NCBI GenBank assembly: GCA_030847615.1
Contig: JAUMIR010000003.1
Span: 338,339,756 to 338,403,755 of the forward strand
Length of the DNA stretch: 64,000 bases
Direction: 5' to 3'
Source of the DNA: Gambelia wislizenii
Lineage: Eukaryota; Chordata; Lepidosauria; Squamata; Crotaphytidae
In this document: positions 55,262 to 64,000 of the stretch, one piece after another
How positions within the stretch are numbered: the first letter of the stretch is position 1
How the letters are laid out: each line of letters opens with the position of its first letter
Position numbers and translations under genes: made by a program
The notes under the pieces: generated by a model
What the model was told of the DNA's origin: nothing
Seen by the model: the letters and a program-made list of their open reading frames with translations, nothing else
Database searches by the model: none

Positions 55262-56577
55262 TTAAGGTTGATTTTGAAGTGGCCATCCCTTTGGTTCCAT
55301 TAAAAAAAATAATAATGTAACTGTTAAAAGTGTGTTGACATCTGTGGGGAACTCTTTTTGACATTGTGACAGAGAAGCATGTAGTTCTTACAGTAAAAGG
55401 GAATCACCATATTCACTCCCTATTGATAAAATTTCAGTCAGCACAGAAAAATATTTAATGCATTTAAATTTCAGGCTGTTTCTGTGTGGGTACGGGCACA
55501 TTTGTGTGTGCACTTACATATACCCTGCACACATCATTCCATTTTTATATTCAAATGATTGTAGGATTTGACATGGGAATTTTAAAAAAACTACAAAAAA
55601 AACTACTGATGGAAAATTAAAAGTAATTTATCATTACTTTTAAGCATTTCTTATTCTCTTTTGTTATTTTATTTCAAGGTGTTTCTCTGTATAATAAAAA
55701 TCTGTATAAGAAAGAAGTTACTATTTTTAATAGATCTGATAACTTTATTTTTTTACAATGTGTATCTTTATTATATTTTGGAAGGGTGTTCATTTATGAT
55801 TAATTATGATATAGAAATTTTAGCCAAGCATGTGAGGATCACAATAGCAAGAGCACAAGTGGGAACAAAAGGGGCTTTGCTATTAAAACAAGCGGGTGAC
55901 AACACGACAATTTCTTGCGCCTGAGAACTCACCCACCCATTTCCTCCTTTAAGGTAGCAGGGCCGTGTCTCCAGCCAAGCTTGTCGTTCACGTGGGAATT
56001 GCTTTTGTCAAGTGTGAAAGGGTAAACAATAGCATTTCCCCATCATGCCAGTTTTGTGGAGCCTAAAATGCTCTGAAAACAATTAGCTACCTGGAAGTTA
56101 TCAGAGTAAAGAAAAGAATGATTGTTCCTGTCTTGAAATTTCACCTATAGGCCTCTTGTATACAGTAGATTTTTTTCCTCATTATTACGGTGATGGCTTC
56201 CAGAAAGAATGTATGTTTCTGCAAAAGAACTTTCAGAAGCTGTTTCAAATATGGTTACAAAGTCAGTCCCACTATTGGTAACTTGCATTCCAGTGATAGC
56301 AAAGATTACTGTGTATTTGTGGAAGAAAACAGGAAAAGGTAGATATTATATTTGGGGGGGGGGATTTTATGGCAAGACATGGGCCGCAATGAAAAAGATT
56401 TTGTGAATTTCTAGTGGCTTGAAAACTAAAATGTAGGAGTTTGCTGAAGAGAACAAAGTTGCAAAGAGTGACTCTGGGCTAGCTCCACAGGATAAACAGG
56501 AAAAATGATCATGGGTTACAAACTGATCCTGGGAGAGAGAGAGAGATCCCTCACCCGTGGAATTCCATCCTTTTGTA
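55262..56577. other. FLT1: Intron 13, no gene; possible conserved patch
   Basis: Around 55800-56110 composition becomes balanced (GCCAAGCATGTGAGGATCAC, GTAGCAGGGCCGTGTCTCCA) and no repeat is recognised. It could be a conserved element or the distal 3'UTR of soluble FLT1. A (GA)n of 12 lies at 56533-56546. Confidence 0.35.
55693..55698 (+). promoter_or_regulatory. Further candidate poly(A) signal in intron 13
   Basis: An AATAAA hexamer lies 1.2 kb after the read-through stop, in an AT-rich stretch. It would serve as a distal signal for the soluble transcript if the three upstream ones are not used. An ATTAAA also overlaps the stop codon itself (54478-54483) but is probably too close to be the site. 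Confidence 0.3.
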
Positions 56578-56760
56578 GGTCGGTAAATTGAGTACCCAGC
56601 TTGTGGGGGCAATTAGCTAACGCACATTGGAAACTGTTTAATGCAGTGTAGATGTGTAAATAGCTATTGCTTAAAAAACAATTTGTAAGCCGCTCTGATA
56701 GCCTTGTGGCTGAAGAGCGGGGTATAAATAAATAAATAAATTAAAAAATAAATAAAATTA
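56578..56760 (+). repeat. tRNA-derived SINE with L2-like tail (copy 3), head missing
   Basis: Sense: GAGTACCCAGCTTGTGGGGG, CAATTAGCTAACGC, TTTAATGCAGTGTAGATGTG, GTAAGCCGCTCTGATAGCCT and (AAAT)n at the end. This matches the antisense copy at 21318. Confidence 0.8.
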
Positions 56761-58393
56761 ATGGGCATTATAGTGAGTCCTAGGAGAAGGAAGATAGCCT
56801 GGCCTCCATCACATGGAGTCGGCCAAAGCTTCAATAGCCATGAATTGCGGTGATATAAATTGTTGTTCTCATGATGTTGCCCATGTTGGAATGTTTGAAA
56901 GTATTGTGTAAGCTGAACAGCTTAGAGGACTGTCTTTTTCAGTATGATTGATACAAAGATCCCACTGCCAATATTGCTGCACAGACACTGGAAAGGGCTG
57001 AATATTCTTCTTTTCTGGGTGATTTATCATTTCAGTATATGTCACGGAGAATAATAATTATAACTTAAGTTTGTATTTCTTTTTTAAACTGCATGTTACC
57101 CGTTCAGTTGTGTATTTTACTGACTCATAATTGGTAATTGGTCAGATAATATAAGTTGCCTTATAATGACATACAAGTGTTAAATTAAAGGAACTGCAAA
57201 AAAGGGAGTTTAGAAATGTTGAACATTGTTTTTGTTGGTTATATTTATGTATAGGTGGGTTTTTTCCTGTCTCAGGGTTAATTTTCTTCTCTGTCTTGCT
57301 ACTGAAAGCCTAGGATCAACAATATCACTGTAACAGAGGTATTGTCTACCCACTCTGTGGTTCCCTTCATGTTTCTGTGGTCAGAGGGTGCCAAAAGGCA
57401 GAAATGTCTCTTTTACATGAGAGTTACACAGAAGAAGTTCACTTTTGAGTATATTATGAATTGGCCAAATGATTGTTGCAAATAAAATAATACAGATATT
57501 TCTACCCAAGTGAAATGAAAAAAAGTTAAGCCATTCAAACATGCCTGTCAAAATCCCTGCCTGTTTAGCTCAGAAAACACAGAAGTAAGGGAAACCTTTA
57601 CTTCTTCCTTTAACAAAGCATTTCAAAATTAGCTACTTATGGCAGCAGCCTTTTAAAAAATATGTGAAGAGTGATGCAAGTAAGACTTTTGAGTAAGAAA
57701 GTGTTTCTCAATATGGAAAAAAATGTGTATGGCTATAAACAAATTAAAATTAATCAGAAATAACAATCAGACTGTGTGACCTCTGGTTTTTTTCCCCTCC
57801 CATGTGTTCACTCTGTCTCAAAAACCTTGATTGTGCTGTTTACTATAAGAATCCTATGGAACACAAATGCACACAGATGACGGAGTTCATCAGCTTCTGT
57901 TGGCAGACCTATTTTCAAATATCATGTCTTCATAGACTGGTAATTTTGAAGGAAGGGAAATAAAATAAACAGTCTATGATTGATTATACATCAGTGTGCA
58001 GGAGAAAACATTTGGGGTTTTCCTGATCACTTTTTGGGCTGTGCTCTATAGCCACATTTCATATGGTCTGTTTTGAAAACATGTTGCTACACTACACCAA
58101 GTTTAGCACCTAGCTGGGTACAAAGATACTCTGTTAAATAACTGAAATTATTCTTTAAAACAACTCTTTAATTTAATTTTAAATATATTTAATAAAAGAG
58201 GCCAGATATAAAATGAGACAAAATGGATGTTCTCTCAAATGATTGCTGTAATTAGTGACGATAAGGCACCATCCGTTTTCCATAGTAGTCCACCTATCCT
58301 TACACAGAAAGGAAACTGCCATCACAACAGCGAGTGAGATGCTAGCCTTGATCCCACTGCATATCCCATGATATATTATTGCCAAAGTGAAAA
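56761..58393. other. FLT1: Intron 13 stretch, nothing recognised
   Basis: AT-rich intron without a recognised repeat or gene. Confidence 0.5.
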
Positions 58394-58624
58394 GTCACCA
58401 CCATACTACCCTGAATATCCCTCCTGTTGTGTGACTTTGAAAGCTAAAAAGGATTAAACCTGCTTAGCACTTAGATGGGAGACCACGAGCCAAAACCAGG
58501 GATCTCCAGGTAGACATATGAAGGAATTCTGGCTAAAAATATGGAGAGCTGCTCCCACTCTCATAGTTGACAATACTGGACTAGATAAACAATGGTCTAA
58601 CTCAATATTAGCTTTCTATGTTTC
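58394..58624 (+). repeat. 5S rRNA-derived SINE
   Basis: The first 110 bases align along the whole of vertebrate 5S rRNA: CCACCATACTACCCTGAA near the start, GAAAGCTAAAAAGG in the box A region, CCTGCTTAGCACTTAGATGG and GAGACCAC at the box C region. The remaining part (ATACTGGACTAGATAAACAA, GGTCTAACTCAATATTAG) is a tail also carried by the tRNA-type SINE at 34458 in antisense. It is diverged from a functional 5S gene and followed by SINE sequence, so it is not an rRNA gene. Confidence 0.85.
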
Positions 58625-59895
58625 TAATGAATTTCATGGAACATTCTATTCCACAAGATAAATGTTCCTTGTGATCATAATACACACTCATCCAGAAATC
58701 TTGAAGCACCTGAAAAGTAAAGTAAATGCAGCCAAACTGGACATTCCAAGAAATCTACAGCCCTTTAGTTCATAATGACCCCACCCATCCCCCGAAACTG
58801 GCTGTCATATTCTCAATCAGGACTGACCCAGCCATTAGGCAGAGTGAGAGGGATGCCTTAGGCAGCAGACTTTGGGTTTGATGGGAAAGCAACAAATTCT
58901 TCATTATTACTTTTATTTATCAATGTGTTTTAAAGGGCAAGGTAGGAGAGAGGTGCTTGTTGGGCTTCCCTACTTGAGATTAGACTAAATGACTTGACTC
59001 AGTACTATAAACATTGAGTTGGGGTTGGGTGAGATGGGGGCACCATTTGCTGTTCTGCCTCAGGCAGCAAAGTGTTTTATGCTACTGCTTTGTGCAACAA
59101 GTTACCTGAGATGCAGTTGCCTCAGTGAATAGGAATTGAAGTGAAAATTGGTTGTCCCAAAGGTCTGTACCCAGTGCTGAATCCTCTCAAGTGGAATAGC
59201 AAAATCCAACACAAATGGGTGGGAATAGATGATGATGCTCCCTTTCCACTGCAAACTCCATGAGCACTGTGAGCACTTGCTCAAGAGGGTTAAGAAGCCC
59301 CCTGGAACCAGTTTGGGGGCGGCGTTCAGGTTGCTGTGGGAAGTGTAAGGGACAGAAGATCCATGACATGCACCAATATCATATTGGATTTAGGCTACAG
59401 TTAGCACAATTATTTACTTAAGAAAACAGAAAAACCATGAATAGTGAGGGGAGTTAGGGTAAGATGGCAAGAACTTTTGAAACAGACAACCACTTTATCT
59501 GGCTGATGATTTAACATATTGGCCAATTTGTCTGAGAACATATTTATTTAATAAGGAAACCTTTTCATGCCCCACCTTCAGATGTGCAGGAAAAGATATA
59601 GCAATCAATTTCATCCTAAATTTGATTCATGTTGTATACAATTAAAGCGCTTGAACATGCTGGATGGCTTTTTATTAAAACACATTTAATCCAAATGGAT
59701 TACTATAAGCAATGAAACATGGTAGCAGTAATCTGAGAAGTTTATATGGTGCAAAATTCCTGAAATACAATAAACTTCAACAATTCACATTGGATTGACT
59801 TGTTGACATGTCATGACACATGACATTTGGTTCCCCTCCTCTTGGCTCTTTGATGTCTAACTAACCAAACTCTCTCTCTCTCTCTCTCTCTATCT

Positions 59896-59945
<50 letters not shown>

Positions 59946-60461
59946 GGAGGGAGAGAGAGAGAGAGAGATTATACAATATTAATAACTGAAAGTGCGTTCC
60001 CAATAGAAATAGATTGTGGCCTTTTGTATCTCTCTATAGTAAAGAAAACATGGGGTGAATTAGTGATTTCTTCTGTAACTTCAGTGCATTTCCCCCAGGA
60101 ATTAAAATGAGAATAAAATTTGTTTTTACATTTTAAGAAAAGCATCAGCAGAATAAGGCTGAATTAGCTATTTTGTGTGCTACTCCCTATTATTTTACGG
60201 TAAATTAATTATAGCTATTATTATCTAAAGAAGGAAGACCCAATTAGGCTATTTTCTCTCCCAAATTCTTAGTGAAAAGCATGTTTGCTCATCATCATCA
60301 GATTTGCATTTCTCATTCCCAAAGAGCAACGCTTCTTTACATCAAACAGTTGAAAAAGCTATAGCATGTATAAGACAAAGCATAGGACAAGCAATGAAGA
60401 ACAAAGAAAGACCCTCACGACTGTAGGAATGTACTAACTAATCTGTCAATGTGTTTTATAG
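58625..60461. other. FLT1: End of intron 13
   Basis: 58975-59000 (GAGATTAGACTAAATGACTT) is like the shared SINE tail. A compound microsatellite lies at 59872-59969: (TC)n, (TA)n, then (GA)n. Nothing else recognised. Confidence 0.55.
59872..59969. repeat. Compound (TC)n-(TA)n-(GA)n microsatellite
   Basis: About 48 bp of CT repeats (with two CTAT interruptions), 26 bp of TA, then GGAGG and about 20 bp of GA. The CT and GA arms are complementary around the self-complementary TA centre, so the whole can form a hairpin. Confidence 0.9.
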
Positions 60462-60608
60462 CTCAGGAAGCGCCATACCTTCTTCGGAACCTCACTGATC
60501 AGGTGGTCAACACCAGTCACTCTGTTAGTCTGGAGTGTCATGTTCATGGTGTGCCCGAGCCTCAGATATCCTGGTATAAAAACAACAGACAGATACTTCA
60601 AGAGCCAG
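60462..60608 (+). CDS. FLT1: FLT1 exon 14, first half of Ig-like domain 7
   Basis: Acceptor GTTTTATAG ends at 60461. CT completes Ala with the last G of exon 13, then QEAPYLLRNLTDQVVN, SVSLECHVHGVPEPQISW and YKNNRQILQEP. Human has DQEAPYLLRNLSDH here. The exon contains the first Cys and the Trp of domain 7 and ends one base into Gly before donor GTGAGT at 60609. The second half of domain 7 (human exon 15) is not in the remaining 3.4 kb. The open frame past 60608 is intron. NLT and NTS are N-glycosylation sequons. Use of this exon distinguishes the full-length receptor from the read-through soluble form. Confidence 0.96.
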
Positions 60609-62507
60609 GTGAGTCTAATACTTGCCATCTTTTCTTTCCTACTACACTGTTATTTCTGGATACCCTGTCCCAGCATCATCATTCATATCCCAATTCCATG
60701 TCTCTGAACAGGGATGGACAAAATTGCCAGGTGCTGTCACACCACCACTTCAATAACCCCTAGCCAGTGGTGAGGAATCATGGGAACAAAATCTGGAGGA
60801 TGACACATTTCCCATTTCTTACATAAGGATGCTATAGCTACTGCCTACAGCAACCTGGCTATCTTTGTGATTGCTAATTGCTGATTAGATGGAAGTTGTG
60901 CTTATTTCTGGCATTGCAAGTTCATTTCAGCAGCAGAGCCAGCTGCATGATCTACACTTTCATATAGACTTTCATTACACTTTTTCATACAAACTAAAAT
61001 TAAAAGTATAATAGACTGAATAAATGGATGTTGGATACTCTTACACTATATCCAAAAATAAGCCACTGGAATGAGTTGCTTCACTCTCCCTTGTGTTAGA
61101 GCTGGCTTTGAATCTAGCATAGTGACCATAGTGCCAAGCCAGCCATTGTTGCTTCAAAGCCCCACACTTTTTTTAAAAAAATGGTATTTATTTTTATTAA
61201 GTAGGCTTCTACCCCACCCTTCAAAGACAATTTTTCCAGGGTGGCTTACAGAGAACAAATGTTGAGGTACTTCCTGCTCCATAGGAAGGAACTGCCTTCT
61301 GGAAGTGCCTTAAATGTACTTCAAGGATGTTTAGATCAAATGTATTCTTGGCACATTTTTAAGAACCCTTCAGTATAAGCAACTTGTCAGGTTCTAGAAC
61401 TCTAGCAGCATCCACCCACCCAATAAGTTTAATGCTATGCCCCAATCCTCCCGCACCCTTCTCCATTTTGCCTGGCATAGCTATCTTGAAAAAAGATATT
61501 TTTTTGGTCAAGTAATACAATGTGGTTTCCCTCCAACAGTATATCAGGGATTTGAGACCAATTAATTAAGGTATTAAATATGAATTCACAAAAGGCGGGG
61601 GTTGCAGGATTGAATGCCAGCTGTCCCACTCCCCATCAGAAATTCCCTGCTTATTGAGCACTAGCATATCTGTGACAAGAACTTCCCCCTCATATTTTAG
61701 TTTTATTGGTGCAGGGAAGTTTATGGCTTTTTTTTTTTTTTTTACATGTGGGAACATTCAAAAATGCAACCCATCCACTGACATTACAAGTGACAGTCTC
61801 AAGATTTCTGGGCATAGGGATCAACAATCATAACAGTAAGGAGGAAGTATGGCACACTTCCATGGGGTGGTGATAGAAATGGATTGCTCCCTTCGAGTTC
61901 TCAGGCTCAAGATAGGTCCATCACTAATAATGTAAATGGCTTGGGTTCCAAGAGTAAGCCAACATTAATGTGACACATTTAATAGAAGAGGCCACCATGA
62001 CTTATGCAAGCAATGCAATATGATTTTTTTAAAAAAACAGAACTTCAGCAAGGCATGCTGGGGTTTTCTGTTTCTTTTTGAAAGGAAACCATAATATTAA
62101 CATATAGAAGAGATGGGAACCATGTGGCCCACCTAATATTGAACTCCAGTAGCTGACAATTAGTATGGGGAATCATTTTGTTATTGCTTTGTAGAGCATC
62201 CTCATAATGACAGTCACATCTCTATCACAATCATATTTGGGTTTCAGACAGCGGGGTGGGGTGGGAGAAGAGACTGGTAACTTGTCTGAAAGAGTTTTTT
62301 CATGACACACTTCCTCATAGACTATCAGTGCTACATCAGTTGACATCCCCCTGCCTATTCTTAGCCATTTATTAACTTGTGAACTTAGCCATTCACGAAC
62401 ATTCACTGCAGCTTAAACAGTCCTCTTATGATCGAATATATACTTTTCGTACTATTCCAACCTCTCCATTTTCCCAAGATGTGAGAAGTTCCATAGAAAG
62501 CAACAGA
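60609..62507. other. FLT1: First part of intron 14
   Basis: 61145-61260 is an antisense L2-type 3' tail (ATTTATTTTTATTAAGTAGG, CAGGGTGGCTTACAGAGAAC). 62108-62165 (GAACCATGTGGCCCACCTAA) is half of the GGCCCTCCAGATG foldback. A T run is at 61727-61743. No exon 15 candidate was found. Confidence 0.55.
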
Positions 62508-62620
62508 TGCAGGAAATAGTTGCCCTTCAGATGTTTTGAACTCCAGCATGGCCATTAGTAAAGGGATTATACCAATTGTAGTCTAACACATCTGGAAGGC
62601 CAAAGGTTTCCCATCCTTAC
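62508..62620. mobile_element. Complete GGCCCTCCAGATG foldback element
   Basis: Left TTGCCCTTCAGATGTTTTGA and right TCTGGAAGGCCAAAGGTTTC pair along the element, with GAACTCCAGCATGGCC and TACCAATTGTAGTC in the centre. A short non-autonomous element, likely hAT-type; fragments occur at 8553, 50563, 51212 and 62108. Confidence 0.65.
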
Positions 62621-62975
62621 ACTATATAGCCAGATTGCTTGTCAGTAAGGAATGCCAGTTTTATGCCATTTATGTAGTATTTACTTACTCCTAAACTATG
62701 TTGAGCAGGAAGAAATAAGTACACAGTTCTAGACAGAGTGTACTACAGTACTCATAACTGACTTCAAGCTTATATTGTTTTTAAAGTAATATAGGCTTGA
62801 AGACCAGCTAGAAAATTACAAGTGTTTGTCTCCTTGCTGGCTAAATTCAAATTCCCTGTACCACCTAAATGGTGCTCAAGCATGACATCTCTAGTAGCCA
62901 TCAGCCATCAAGCTGCCCTTTAACATTTTTGCCCATTAAAGAAATATTTTTCATTATTAACTATATAAAAGACTA

Positions 62976-63315
62976 GGGACTTTATCAGACGTTCCCCTGA
63001 GAACGTTCTTTTGCCGGTATATAAAAAAACAATTTTTATGCTGGCAAAAGAACTCCCCCCCCCCGCCTTACCTCCTTTCCTGGCAAAGGCTCCTCTGGTA
63101 ATAAAGAGGAAGTGAATGGATCTCCATTCACTTCCTCCTTTGAAATCATGCAAGAAATTCAAACTTTAAAACCAAAATAAAACATTTTAAGTTACACTAA
63201 GCACCTAAACATAATTTAAAATCCCCAAATAACCCAGGGAAGGGGGGGGGAGACCGTCACTTAACTGAATGTCCCGATCTGACCCAGAAGTGTTCTGGCC
63301 AGTCCAGCCATTGTT
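62976..63315. mobile_element. TIR element, GGACTTTATCAGA subfamily, right end lost
   Basis: Left end GGGACTTTATCAGACGTTCC, then a hairpin TTCTTTTGCCGGTATA/ATGCTGGCAAAAGAAC and CCAGAAGTGTTCTGG, all in the same order as the minus strand of 18817-19353. GAGGAAGTGAATGGATCT and TCACTTCCTC form a second hairpin. No second terminal repeat is seen before the window ends. Confidence 0.75.
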
Positions 63316-63814
63316 GGGGTATGTCCAAAGGCTCAGTTAACATGGCAGTTTTTATTGTGATAATTTGTGCTTTAGTGCATTTTCTCACCAGTGCCGGGTA
63401 GTTTACATGATTTATTGGGAAATCGGTTGCTCTGTTTATTTTTTTGCTTTCTGGTTCAGACAGGCAAAGGTGGGGGAAGAGGAGATGGAGGGAAAGAGAG
63501 AGAGAGAAAGTGCTCAGATCATTCCCTGCTCTGAGGAATGCCTGCTAGTTTGCATGCCTTACCAAAGGCTAAGGAATACCTTAGGAATGCCTGCTAGTTT
63601 GCATGCCTCTTCTTCCAAAAGTGAGAAGGGTGGGAGGAAGGAGGTAACCTTTCAGCCACAGAGGAGCTATTCCCGCCATCAAGCCCCCCTTCCCCTCACC
63701 CTCTCTCCCTGTCTTTCTTGCTCTCTCTCTCACACACACAAATGCTATCAGAGGAGTGCAAGCAAGCGAACAGCTGGAGGAGCTGATCACTACTCAATCT
63801 CCCTCTGTCCCTCG

Positions 63815-63861
<47 letters not shown>

Positions 63862-64000
63862 GCCAAGCAAGCTGCAGACAGCTTGCTGGATTTTTTCTGT
63901 GGCTGAAAACAACAGGGGCTGGATGTTTTCATTTCAGGCTCCTCCATCTCTTGCAAGCCCACCCCCTCCTTGGACAGCCCAACCAATCACAGCGCAGCTC
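63316..64000. other. FLT1: End of window, intron 14, simple repeats
   Basis: A tandem pair GGAATGCCTGCTAGTTTGCATGCC occurs at about 63535 and 63586. CT/CA microsatellites lie at 63720-63740 and 63826-63861. CCAACCAATCACAGCG near the end holds a CCAAT word, but nothing else supports a promoter. Confidence 0.5.

Noticed and set aside
58394..58505. A 5S rRNA gene
   Set aside because: Too many changes from 5S, and it continues into a SINE tail shared with another SINE.
60609..60763. The plus frame after exon 14 as a second alternative soluble C-terminus
   Set aside because: It is open for about 50 codons, but I recognise no similarity to the known intron-14 or exon-15a tails of human soluble FLT1, and the donor GTGAGT is strong. 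Long-read RNA would settle it.
63696..63986. Arg/Glu-rich minus frame near the window end, possible coiled coil
   Set aside because: It is the translation of GA/GT microsatellites.
1..64000. CRISPR array, operon, phage or plasmid structures
   Set aside because: Introns, LINEs and SINEs show vertebrate nuclear DNA; no direct-repeat/spacer pattern is present.

Overview
The window is a 64 kb internal piece of a vertebrate FLT1 gene (VEGF receptor 1), transcribed on the + strand. Ten exons are visible, counted as 5 to 14 by analogy with human FLT1. They encode the extracellular region from the second half of Ig-like domain 2 (D2) to the first half of Ig-like domain 7 (D7). Together they hold 1,580 coding bases and join in one frame with GT/AG boundaries and compatible phases. 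No other host gene was recognised on either strand. The 5' exons (signal peptide, D1, first part of D2) and everything after exon 14 (rest of D7, membrane segment, kinase) lie outside.

The repeats suggest a lizard-like squamate reptile; tuatara is not excluded. Present together are L2, CR1 and L1 LINEs, a Penelope-like element with a GIY-YIG nuclease, another LINE family with a zinc-finger tail, several tRNA-derived SINEs, a 5S rRNA-derived SINE, Tigger-like and hAT-like elements, and a family of small foldback DNA elements. Penelope elements argue against a mammal, and this diversity argues against a bird.

Layout: exons 5-10 lie at 1-10200, with introns from 275 bp to about 4.3 kb. Intron 10 (10201-38891) is a 28.7 kb repeat-rich stretch. 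Exon 11 is at 38892-39006, exon 12 at 45900-46008, exon 13 at 54100-54387 and exon 14 at 60462-60608. Introns 11 and 12 hold nested transposons.

The main functional feature is at the exon 13 donor. If the donor is not used, the frame reads on for exactly 31 codons into intron 13 and stops at 54480-54482. As I recall the human soluble FLT1 (sFLT1-i13) tail, 25 of 31 residues are the same, including both cysteines. Candidate AATAAA signals follow within about 0.6-1.2 kb. The locus therefore appears able to make both the membrane receptor (splice to exon 14) and a secreted VEGF/PlGF decoy (read-through and intronic polyadenylation).

Other notable structures are a (CTTT)n microsatellite acting as the polypyrimidine tract of exon 8, a nearly perfect 283-bp palindrome in intron 6, and a dispersed TIR family (ends like GGAGATTATCAGA, 3-bp target duplications). 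Two copies of that family together preserve an insertion and its empty site.
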